NCBI GenBank assembly: GCA_020440745.1
Contig: JAGRNM010000001.1
Span: 1 to 29,046, forward strand
Reading direction: 5' to 3'
Length of the DNA: 29,046 bases
From: Deltaproteobacteria bacterium
GTDB lineage: Bacteria; UBA10199; DSSB01
Part shown: positions 14,817 to 20,906 of the stretch, in pieces
Layout: the number at the start of each line of letters is the position of its first letter
Position numbering within the stretch: position 1 is the stretch's first letter
Made by a program: the position numbers and the translations under genes
Notes under the pieces: model-generated
What the model was told of the DNA's origin: nothing
The model's input: only the letters and a program-made list of their open reading frames with translations
Database searches by the model: none

Positions 14817-15665
14817 TTATTGTTTGACTAAAACCCACACGGTAGAAGTCCCTGGAGAAATAGCCATGCCTGCATTGTAGGCGTCTAAGGCTAAAAACTC
14901 TAAAGTAGTTCCAAAAGGAACAGTAATATAATTTTGTAGTCCTTGATCGGTAACAAAATCTTCATATAAAGAACCGATGACGCGACATTGGCTGGTATAC
15001 GCAAAACTAACGTTAGCAGACAGACCAGCGGTGCAAAGTAGCTTTAAAGTATCATTGACTTGTCTTTCTGCAGACCCAGGTAATTGAAAGGAAGAAACTA
15101 GATTAGAATTAGAAGTATTTTGAATAACCACTAAACCTTCTGATTGGGGAATAATGGGAGCAAGAATATTACTGTTGCTAGTGACGGTTGTTGCAACTGG
15201 CTGTCTTATACGATTAACAGTAATCAAATCAGTTGTATTTGTATTAGTCTGAATCGTATTAGCACTTAGACTATTACTGCTTACATGACCATCTACAGTC
15301 ACATCTCCAGTGGTATTAATAGTATCAGTAGAAAAATTTTCTGTATAAATGGTTCTAGAGGCTACTTCATCTAGGTTAGCAGTACCTGTTACGTTTAAGT
15401 CTTGTTCTATGGTAGCTCCACCATGAATTATAGCATCTCTTTGGACGGTTAACCTTCTGTCTGCATGGACGTTGTAGGCGTTTAAATCTCCATCGGCCAC
15501 CACATTACCTTCGGTTAAGACGTCGTTACCTACCAAAACATTGGCAGGAAAACTTTGGTCTAGATTAATAGTAAAGCTAGCCTGAGCAGAGCTTAAACCG
15601 ACTAAGCAAAATAGGGTGCTTAATAGGAGAGTTTGGAAGAGGAGTTTAGTTTTTTTATGTGTCAT
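14817..15665 (-). CDS. Secreted repeat protein under c-di-GMP riboswitch (unit 1)
   Basis: A 282-residue exported protein of no named family. Residues 1-29 are a signal peptide with cleavage after AQA. Residues about 40-150 are low-aromatic and rich in Asn, Thr, Asp and Val, built of short strands such as GNVVADGDLNAYNV, ATIEQDLNVTGTANL and GDVTVDGHVSSNSLSANTI. They look like a beta-solenoid or fibre shaft of the kind seen in tail fibres and adhesins. The C-terminal domain (about 175-282) contains SFQLPG and Cys211-X15-Cys227, and is related to that of the neighbouring protein at 16135. The leader carries a GEMM-I riboswitch and a well-placed GGAAA ribosome binding site. A surface or extracellular structural role controlled by c-di-GMP is the inference. 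Confidence 0.85.
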   Translation of the reverse strand: MTHKKTKLLFQTLLLSTLFCLVGLSSAQASFTINLDQSFPANVLVGNDVLTEGNVVADGDLNAYNVHADRRLTVQRDAIIHGGATIEQDLNVTGTANLDEVASRTIYTENFSTDTINTTGDVTVDGHVSSNSLSANTIQTNTNTTDLITVNRIRQPVATTVTSNSNILAPIIPQSEGLVVIQNTSNSNLVSSFQLPGSAERQVNDTLKLLCTAGLSANVSFAYTSQCRVIGSLYEDFVTDQGLQNYITVPFGTTLEFLALDAYNAGMAISPGTSTVWVLVKQ

Positions 15666-15672
15666 AGCCGTT

Positions 15673-15711
15673 TCCTTTCTGATTTACTTGAAAGAACAAC
15701 AACAATGACGC
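15673..15711 (-). promoter_or_regulatory. Conserved leader block, unit 1: ribosome-binding-site hairpin
   Basis: On the minus strand, GCGTCATTGTTGTT (15711-15698) is followed by TTCTTTC (15696-15690), which can pair with GAAAGGA (15679-15673), covering the ribosome binding site. The same block, with different but still pairing bases, is present in units 2 and 3. Confidence 0.55.
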
Positions 15712-15813
15712 ATCGCTAGGTTAGGGTATGAGTGTTGAATGGGGGCAGAGGAAAGACCCAAGCTTACTTGATTGTAAGCTCTTTGCAGTAGAATGATTGG
15801 AGTGCCTCTTGTT

Positions 15814-15930
15814 TCCATTGTTGGTAACCCTGCTCTCCCTCTTTTAAGATTTAATAAAAGTAAAAACTTAAAAAGGGAGCAGTAGCTTTGCGTCCCCGAG
15901 TTACCTCGGGTTTGCCTTTGTCTTAATGGA
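15814..15930 (-). promoter_or_regulatory. c-di-GMP-I (GEMM-I) riboswitch, unit 1
   Basis: Read on the minus strand: P1 TCCATT pairs with AATGGA at the two ends. The core GGCAAACC is followed by stem CCCGAG-GTAA-CTCGGG with a GNRA tetraloop, then GGACGCAAAGC, a long P3 hairpin (GCTCCC/GGGAGAGC region) and the closing GCAGGGTTACC. These are the signature elements of the GEMM-I aptamer, which binds cyclic di-GMP. The aptamer lies about 150 nt upstream of the secreted-protein start codon at 15665. No intrinsic terminator is obvious between aptamer and gene, so control may be at translation. Confidence 0.95.
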
Positions 15931-16073
15931 TTATTTTTAAGAGAGTGTGTCTCTTGTTTAAGAGATCTTGTAAGGGATTTTAAAAAGCGCTGTCTAGTTT
16001 TTTTTATATTTTGTTTAAAAAAAATTCATTATTTTTTGATGCATTGCATCTATTTCTTGTGACTTATTGCATT

Positions 16074-16108
16074 AAAAAAAACCCGAAAGCTTTTTTAAAC
16101 TTTCGGGT
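16074..16108 (-). terminator. Terminator of the unit 2 gene
   Basis: ACCCGAAAG (16081-16089) and CTTTCGGGT (16100-16108) form a perfect 9-bp stem. On the minus strand it is followed by a run of T residues (A tract at 16074-16080), right after the stop codon of the gene at 16135. On the plus strand T residues also follow, so it may work both ways. Confidence 0.9.
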
Positions 16109-16134
16109 TTTTTCATTTTTTATTGGTTTTATTT

Positions 16135-16827
16135 TTATCTAATTTGGAACCACTTGCCTAACATTCTTTTAAACTCAGTGGTACGACCAAAGTAGACCAT
16201 GGTGCTACTTACTTGGCTTCCATATTTATTAACGAGTGTGTCAAGGTTGTATCCAAAGCTAGTTGCTGGGGCAACGCTACAGTTTGGATAGTTGGTGTAA
16301 TATTGGACAATAATATCAGGTGCCCAACAGGTGAGGGTGACGATGGTTCCGTCTTCAACATTACTAGGTAAACGGAAAGTAGCTGTGGCTCCTGGGCTGA
16401 CACTCGCTCTCATGATCACGTGTCCTAGTTCGGTGATATTAGCATCACTATAGCTGGTGACGTTTTTATAAGGTTCAACTAGTTCACCTCGTTTTAATTT
16501 ACTTAAGTCAGCGCTTCCCGTGATAGTCGCTTGTTCAGCTACTAAAGAAACGAAGTTAGAGTTAGTTCCTGTGACTTCATTTAGGATACTAAGATTACCG
16601 ACTTCCATATCGGAAGCGATTACTTCCACACCATCTCCCCCTAGGACTAAGGTCTCACTTCCTGTAGTCCCTCCAGAGTCTATTCCTTCACTGTCGCCAG
16701 AAAGAGAAATTTGCTCGGTGGTTTTTCCTGCGTCAATGCTTTCTGCTCGGAGACTAAACGGGATGCTTAAGGCAAGCAGGAAGATTAAGGTTAAGGAACG
16801 ATGGAGTGTTTTATATTTTTGTATCAT
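16135..16827 (-). CDS. Secreted protein under c-di-GMP riboswitch (unit 2)
   Basis: A 230-residue exported protein, paralogous in its C-terminal half to the unit 1 protein. The signal peptide is MIQKYKTLHRSLTLIFLLAL followed by SIPFSLRA, with cleavage near residue 28. Residues 30-115 are Gly/Ser/Thr/Glu-rich short strands (SGDSEGIDSGGTTGSETLVL, GDGVEVIASDMEVGNLSI). The C-terminal domain has FRLPSN, then Cys167-X15-Cys183, the same cysteine spacing as unit 1, and RTTEFKRMLGKWFQIR at the end. I use the ATG at 16825-16827, not the longer frame, because it sits 6-7 nt after GGAAA and begins a clean signal peptide; the longer frame runs through the conserved leader. The family is unrecognised. A surface-exposed or fibre-like role is inferred. 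Confidence 0.85.
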   Translation of the reverse strand: MIQKYKTLHRSLTLIFLLALSIPFSLRAESIDAGKTTEQISLSGDSEGIDSGGTTGSETLVLGGDGVEVIASDMEVGNLSILNEVTGTNSNFVSLVAEQATITGSADLSKLKRGELVEPYKNVTSYSDANITELGHVIMRASVSPGATATFRLPSNVEDGTIVTLTCWAPDIIVQYYTNYPNCSVAPATSFGYNLDTLVNKYGSQVSSTMVYFGRTTEFKRMLGKWFQIR

Positions 16828-16833
16828 AGCCGT

Positions 16834-16876
16834 TTCCTTTCCAATGTGGTTTTGAAAAGACAAACAACAATGACGC
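16834..16876 (-). promoter_or_regulatory. Conserved leader block, unit 2: ribosome-binding-site hairpin
   Basis: On the minus strand GCGTCATTGTTGTT (16876-16863) is followed by TCTTTTC, which can pair with GGAAAGG ahead of the ATG at 16827. Spacing to the start codon matches unit 3 exactly and unit 1 within 3 nt. Confidence 0.55.
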
Positions 16877-16902
16877 ATGACTGGGGTTAGAAAAATAATT
16901 TT

Positions 16903-17015
16903 TCCTTTAGGTAACCCTGCTATCCTAGTCTTTGTTTTTTGATTTCTCTTTAACAAAAACTAGGACCAGTAGCTTTGCGTCCCCGAGTTGCCTCGGGTTT
17001 GCCTTTGTCTAGGTT
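16903..17015 (-). promoter_or_regulatory. c-di-GMP-I (GEMM-I) riboswitch, unit 2
   Basis: On the minus strand the order is GGCAAACC, stem CCCGAG-GCAA-CTCGGG (GNRA loop, GCAA instead of the GTAA of the other copies), GGACGCAAAGC, a P3 arm closed by GTCCTAG/CTAGGA, then GCAGGGTTACC. The core is intact. The outer P1 stem is short here compared with copies 1 and 3. It is about 75 nt upstream of the start codon at 16827. Confidence 0.95.
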
Positions 17016-17082
17016 AATAGATGAACTTACAAAGATCGTCTTATTTCACTTGATTTCATTTTAAGAGATAAATACTTGCAAT

Positions 17083-17116
17083 AAAAAAGCCATCCAAGCT
17101 TTTGCTCGGATGGCTT
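17083..17116 (-). terminator. Terminator of unit 3
   Basis: On the minus strand AAGCCATCC (17116-17108) pairs with GGATGGCTT (17095-17087) and runs into TTTTTT. It ends the transcript that begins at the third riboswitch and lies immediately before the promoter region of unit 2. Confidence 0.92.
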
Positions 17117-17525
17117 CCCTTAGATTCTGCTCTTTTTAGTTATTACTTAGAAGCTTTCATCGAGCATTTTCTGGGTTTGGTTCCAATACTTCTTGGGGTT
17201 GTTAAGAAGTATTGGTTTTTACGATTTCTTTTTTTAAAAAAATGTCATCTAGTCTTTAATTTTTTCACTCATTCTCAGTTGCTAGACTGGACTTTCATTT
17301 TAATTTTCAAAGAAACCGTTTTGTCCTTACGGAGAACCTTTGTATTTTTTTTTCATGAACCAGCCTCTATTTTTTTGAGCCTTGTTTTTCCTCTTAGGGT
17401 CTTAAGCTCTGTTAGCGGTTCTAAGTGGGAGGTTAGAGCTGGATCCTAAGGAGTTAAAGGCTAGGCCCTTTTTGCTGGTCATGATTGTTCTCTTCTAAGA
17501 ACACTTCAAGAGCAGCGCTTGGCCA
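17117..17525 (-). pseudogene. Possible decayed coding remnant in unit 3
   Basis: This 409-nt stretch lies between the 36-codon frame and the unit 3 terminator. On the minus strand it gives protein-like fragments broken by stops and frame changes: in frame after the TAA comes WPSAALEVFLEENNHDQQKG, later KKNTKVLRKDKTVSLKIKMK, and just before the terminator NNPKKYWNQTQKMLDESF. No single frame is open for long and no start has a good ribosome binding site, apart from a 9-codon frame at about 17357. The simplest reading is a gene that has degenerated. Alternatives are a long structured 3' region or several very short peptides. A long open frame on the plus strand here is most likely a by-product of the A-rich minus strand. 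Confidence 0.35.
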
Positions 17526-17636
17526 TTAAGCCCAGCGAAGTTCTTGCATATAACCATCTAAGTCATTTTGGTTCTTGAAGAACTCAATGCTGTCGGATTT
17601 TTTAAAGAGGTTTTTGATTGCGTTTAGTTTAGTCAT
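17526..17636 (-). CDS. 36-residue peptide under c-di-GMP riboswitch (unit 3)
   Basis: ATG to TAA, encoding MTKLNAIKNLFKKSDSIEFF followed by KNQNDLDGYMQELRWA. It has the same start context as units 1 and 2: GGAAAGGAAACGGCTATG, with a GEMM-I riboswitch 133 nt upstream. It lacks a signal peptide and is unrelated to the two secreted proteins. It could be a real small soluble peptide, or the 5' end of a broken gene, since the frame continues with 23 sensible codons after the TAA. The aptamer and the start context look intact. No family is recognised. Confidence 0.55.
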   Translation of the reverse strand: MTKLNAIKNLFKKSDSIEFFKNQNDLDGYMQELRWA

Positions 17637-17642
17637 AGCCGT

Positions 17643-17685
17643 TTCCTTTCCAATTGGGTTTTGAAAAAGACAACAACAATGACGC
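17643..17685 (-). promoter_or_regulatory. Conserved leader block, unit 3: ribosome-binding-site hairpin
   Basis: On the minus strand GCGTCATTGTTGTT (17685-17672) is followed by TCTTTTTC, which can pair over 8 bp with GGAAAGGA ahead of the ATG at 17636. It is the strongest of the three versions. Confidence 0.55.
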
Positions 17686-17768
17686 TTAGCTTTTACTTAA
17701 GAAGAGGACTCTCTAAGGGAGAGGGAATTTTTTAGATTCCAAGTCGGAGGTTTTTTAAGACTTCGACT

Positions 17769-17884
17769 TCCATCTTAGGTAACCCTGCTATCCTAGTCTT
17801 TGTTTTTTGATTTCTCTCTAACAAAAGCTAGGACCAGTAGCTTTGCGTCCCCGAGTTACCTCGGGTTTGCCTTTGTCTAATGGA
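17769..17884 (-). promoter_or_regulatory. c-di-GMP-I (GEMM-I) riboswitch, unit 3
   Basis: On the minus strand P1 TCCAT pairs with ATGGA. GGCAAACC, stem CCCGAG-GTAA-CTCGGG, GGACGCAAAGC, a P3 arm closed by GTCCTAG/CTAGGA and GCAGGGTTACC are all present. It is nearly identical to copy 2 over the core and P3. It controls the 36-codon frame at 17636. Unlike the other two, an additional set of small hairpins lies between aptamer and gene (17690-17765). Confidence 0.95.
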
Positions 17885-18208
17885 TTGTCAATTTTAGCTT
17901 TTAACGAAGTTTTAGGTTTTTAAGAACCCTAGCGTTTTTTCGTTATCAACTAAAAAAAATTTTAAGAGTTAAAACTAAGAACTGTCAAATTTTTTTTTAA
18001 ATAAGTTTAATAAAAACGCTAGCATAAAAACGTACAGATCTAACAATTGCCTTATTTGGCGCGGGTTTTAAAAGAATTATTTTTTTAAAAAAATTATTAA
18101 TTTTTTATCTTTTTAAAGTCTGTAAAAGTTTGAAAGTGAAAAAAAGGGCTTGTTGATTTTAAAATTAATGAAGCTTTTTGATTTTTAATTGGCTTTAAAA
18201 GATTGTTC
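17885..18208. other. AT-rich intergenic region with the unit 3 promoter
   Basis: About 320 bp without a gene. It holds the minus-strand promoter at 17959-17988 and, between that promoter and the riboswitch, a TAACGAA/TTCGTTA inverted repeat (about 17899-17945). The rest, up to the gene at 18209, is very AT-rich with A and T runs. I see no further feature. Confidence 0.6.
17959..17988 (-). promoter_or_regulatory. Sigma-70 promoter of unit 3
   Basis: On the minus strand TTGACA (17988-17983) and TAAAAT (17964-17959) are 18 bp apart. The -10 is part of CTCTTAAAA, a string that recurs upstream of all three riboswitches (15943-15935, 17067-17059 and 17968-17960). Confidence 0.65.
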
Positions 18209-18967
18209 TTAGGCTTGGGGAGTGGAGTTTTTTAAGAGGAGCTGAAAAGATTTTTTTAAGTTCTCCCGTGCCTGGTGGGCTTTGATGGCTAAGAAGGGTA
18301 AACGGGTTAATAATTTAGGTCTTTTAATACTTTCGCTTAAAAGCCGACCTGCTTGAGACTGGCTATGGGGTTCTAGGAGACTTTCTACTTCTTCTAGGTT
18401 GTCTTTGAGCTCATCAATGACAAAGCGTAAAACCAGTTTGGGTATTTCTAGTTTTTGGGCTGCTTGAAGTACGCCGTGACTTTCCATGTCCACTGCAATG
18501 CCGTCGTATTTAATGGCAAGTGCTTGTTTTTCAATGGGATTTAACAGGGGATGCAGACTACTTAAAAGATTGCCCCGATGGACTTTCCAGCTTTGATTTT
18601 GGCTTAAGAGCTTAAGAGATTCTTCAGTCCAGGCTGGATCGGTGCTTAAGGGTAGGGCGCTAGCTGTATTGGCAACCACAGTAGAGGCTAGGACCAAATC
18701 GCCGGTTTTTAATTGAGAATGGAGGGCACCGCAGTAGCCAGTGCTAATAAGACGACTTAGCTTGAAATTTTCTAAGAGAAAACGCGTAGCCTGGCGGGCT
18801 CGTTTGAGTCCAACTCCTGTTTGTAGCAGGAGAATTTTTTTATCTTGGGCTTCAAATTCTAAGATGCGAAAACCTTGGTAGAGAGTCTGAGTGTAAGCCA
18901 TCCCTTTGGGAACAATGGCCTTGGCTTCATGGGGCAATGCTAGGGTGATGGCCCAGGTTTCTTGCAT
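18209..18967 (-). CDS. Nucleoside phosphorylase-superfamily protein
   Basis: A 252-residue protein with the fold and motifs of the purine nucleoside phosphorylase / MTA-SAH nucleosidase superfamily: LLQTGVG (47-53), ISTGYCGALHSQLKTGDLVL (74-93) and VDMES (159-163), whose methionine and glutamate contact the nucleoside ribose in relatives, followed by RFVIDEL with the likely catalytic Asp185. The nearest type by eye is the group of HpnG-like phosphorylases, but there is no hopanoid cluster here, so the substrate is unknown. The C-terminal 40 residues form an extra helical tail. Its ATG lies 1 nt after the stop codon of the lipoprotein gene at 18969, so the two are translationally coupled in one operon. 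Confidence 0.85.
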   Translation of the reverse strand: MQETWAITLALPHEAKAIVPKGMAYTQTLYQGFRILEFEAQDKKILLLQTGVGLKRARQATRFLLENFKLSRLISTGYCGALHSQLKTGDLVLASTVVANTASALPLSTDPAWTEESLKLLSQNQSWKVHRGNLLSSLHPLLNPIEKQALAIKYDGIAVDMESHGVLQAAQKLEIPKLVLRFVIDELKDNLEEVESLLEPHSQSQAGRLLSESIKRPKLLTRLPFLAIKAHQARENLKKSFQLLLKNSTPQA

Positions 18968-18968
18968 C

Positions 18969-19364
18969 TTATTCTGTTACAGGACAGGCTTCCTCGATGA
19001 GGACGGTAGCTTGTCCAATTTTTTGACTATCGCTTTTGCTAGTGGCGGTGATGATAATAGAATTACCATCGGGAGGAAGTTCGTTAGGAGCTGTATAAGA
19101 GCCCTCTGAGCCTTCTACATTGCTGATAGTGCCATAGGCATTGCTAGGAACGCTCCAAGTCACCAAAGTGTTGCTATCGGATTGTGAGACGTTGTTAACA
19201 AAAACCGTGGCCTCAAATTGTTGGCTTGCTCCTAAAGACAAAGAGACACAAAGAGGAGTTACTTGCACGGCAATCAAGTCTACTTGGGTGCCTCCGCAAC
19301 TCATCAGGGTCAAGCAACTTAAGACAAAAAGGCTTTTTTTAAATTTTGTCCAAGGGTGAAGCAC
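18969..19364 (-). CDS. Lipoprotein with bacterial Ig-like domain
   Basis: A 131-residue lipoprotein. The signal ends in LTLMSCGG, with the lipidated cysteine at 23. The mature protein is one immunoglobulin-like domain of the BIG_2 kind: VTPLCVSLSLGASQQFEATV, then VTWSVPSNAYGTIS, GSYTAPNELP and IIITATSKSDSQK, ending TVLIEEACPVTE. This strand pattern is common in surface-exposed or adhesin-related proteins. Two cysteines (about residues 39 and 127) could link the first and last strands. I use the GTG start because AGGAGG lies 4-5 nt before it. It is the first gene of the pair with the phosphorylase-like gene. What the lipoprotein contributes is not evident. Confidence 0.85.
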   Translation of the reverse strand: MLHPWTKFKKSLFVLSCLTLMSCGGTQVDLIAVQVTPLCVSLSLGASQQFEATVFVNNVSQSDSNTLVTWSVPSNAYGTISNVEGSEGSYTAPNELPPDGNSIIITATSKSDSQKIGQATVLIEEACPVTE

Positions 19365-19520
19365 GGATCCTCCTTATGGTCTAAAATAGGGTCAACAGCT
19401 TATTCTACATATTAGTTTTTTACATGGAGTGTCTAGTCTTTAGTGATTATTTTGGCTTTTTGGTCTAGCTAAGAAGCTTATTTGACAAAAGTTTCGCTTT
19501 ATGGCGTTTTCCCCCTACTC

Positions 19521-20813
19521 ATGTCTTTTCAACGTTCTAAAAATCTTTTTAAGAAAGCTCAGGCCCTCATGCCCGGGGGTGTTAATTCTCCTGTACGGGC
19601 TTTTAAGTCCGTGGGTGGATCACCTCTATTTTTTGTACAAGCAAAAGGGGCTTATCTCAAAGATTGTGATGGTAATGACTATGTGGATTATGTGGGCTCT
19701 TGGGGACCGATGATTTTGGGACACGCCCATCCTAAAGTGATTGCGGCGGTCCAAGAGACAGCTGCTAAAGGTCTAAGCTTTGGAGCGCCCTGTGAGTTGG
19801 AGATTAAATTAGCTCAAGAGGTGACTAAGCGTGTAGAAATGGACTGGGTACGCATGGTTAATAGCGGAACAGAAGCTTTGATGGGGGCACTACGTTTAGC
19901 AAGGGGAGTCACTGGTAAAAACAAAATTATTAAATTTTCTGGTTGTTATCACGGTCATGCTGATTATCTTTTGGTAGAAGCTGGCAGTGGGGCTTTAACC
20001 TTTGGTCAGCCCAATAGTTTGGGCGTGCCTAAGGAGATGGTGACCCATACTTTGGTGGCACCTTACAATGACTTAGATAGAGTGAGTCACTTGGTTAAAA
20101 AATATGGCAAGGATCTAGCTGCTATTGTGGTGGAGCCCATCGCTGGCAATATGGGTTTGGTCTTGCCGGAAAAAGGTTTTTTAGAGGGTCTTAAAAAGCT
20201 TGCTCATCAAGTGGGTGCCTTATTGGTTTTTGATGAAGTGATGACAGGTTTTCGTGTCGGATGGGGTGGAGCGCAAACTTATTTAGGTCTTAAACCTGAT
20301 TTAATTACTTTAGGTAAAATTTTGGGTGGAGGTTTGCCCGTGGGGGCTTATGGTGGAAAGACTAAGTATAAAAAAGCCTTAAGCCCAGAAGGAGGCGTCT
20401 ATCAAGCGGGGACTCTATCGGGTAATCCTGTTGCTATGGCAGCGGGTTTGGCAACTTTAAAGCTTTTAAAGACAAGCAGTTACCCTAGCTTAGCCCAAAA
20501 GACTAAGCGCCTTGCCTTGGGCTTGAAGCGTTTGGCCGAAGAAGCTAATGTGTCCGTGCAAGTGCCCTGGGTTCCGGGGATGTTGGCTCTTTATTTTAGT
20601 GAGCAAGTAGTAAAAAATTTAAAAGAAGCTCAGTCCAGTCAGGTAGAGCTTTTTAAACTCTTTTTTCATGCCATGCTTAAAAAAGGGATTTATCTACCAC
20701 CCAGTCCTTACGAGGCTTGGTTTCCTTCTTTAGCCCATGGAGAAAACGAGATTGCTTTAACTTTGAGAGCAGCTAAGCTTAGTTTTAGAGAGATTAAAGC
20801 TAAGAAAAAATAG
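19521..20813 (+). CDS. hemL: Glutamate-1-semialdehyde 2,1-aminomutase
   Basis: This PLP enzyme converts glutamate-1-semialdehyde to 5-aminolevulinate, the second step of the C5 heme pathway, in the cytoplasm. The start I use begins MSFQRSKNLFKKAQALMPGG and gives 430 residues, the normal length; a longer frame from a TTG at 19482 adds 13 residues not found in the family. The signature MPGGVNSPVRAF is at about 17-28, the PLP phosphate-binding SGTEA and CYHGHAD motifs follow, FDEVMTGFR carries the cofactor-contacting aspartate, and the Schiff-base lysine is in TLGKILGGGLPVG. No clear ribosome binding site is visible before the ATG, which is unusual here. The stop codon is TAG. A terminator hairpin follows. 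Confidence 0.95.
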   Translation: MSFQRSKNLFKKAQALMPGGVNSPVRAFKSVGGSPLFFVQAKGAYLKDCDGNDYVDYVGSWGPMILGHAHPKVIAAVQETAAKGLSFGAPCELEIKLAQEVTKRVEMDWVRMVNSGTEALMGALRLARGVTGKNKIIKFSGCYHGHADYLLVEAGSGALTFGQPNSLGVPKEMVTHTLVAPYNDLDRVSHLVKKYGKDLAAIVVEPIAGNMGLVLPEKGFLEGLKKLAHQVGALLVFDEVMTGFRVGWGGAQTYLGLKPDLITLGKILGGGLPVGAYGGKTKYKKALSPEGGVYQAGTLSGNPVAMAAGLATLKLLKTSSYPSLAQKTKRLALGLKRLAEEANVSVQVPWVPGMLALYFSEQVVKNLKEAQSSQVELFKLFFHAMLKKGIYLPPSPYEAWFPSLAHGENEIALTLRAAKLSFREIKAKKK

Positions 20814-20860
20814 CTTCTGTTTTTATAAAATCATTTAACGATGAGTGATGAATTTTTCAA

Positions 20861-20890
20861 ACGCTTAAGCTGTTTTCTTTAAGTGTTTTT
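20861..20890 (+). terminator. Intrinsic terminator after hemL
   Basis: ACGCTTAA (20861-20868) pairs with TTAAGTGT (20879-20886), an 8-bp stem with one G-U pair and a 10-nt loop, ending in TTTTT. It lies just upstream of the patatin gene, whose start is at 20907. Confidence 0.6.
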
Positions 20891-20906
20891 GTAGAAAGTT
20901 AATAGA

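Noticed and set aside
16828..16956. Longer N terminus for the unit 2 protein
   Set aside because: It would translate the conserved leader hairpin and ribosome binding site, and would place the signal peptide 43 residues inside the protein.
17102..17449. 115-codon open frame on the plus strand
   Set aside because: It begins inside the minus-strand terminator of unit 3, has a T-rich, Phe/Leu-heavy composition and no ribosome binding site. An A-rich minus strand makes stop-free plus-strand frames likely.
19482..19520. Longer N terminus for hemL from TTG
   Set aside because: The 13 extra residues are not found in the family and the canonical start MSFQRSK fits the usual length.
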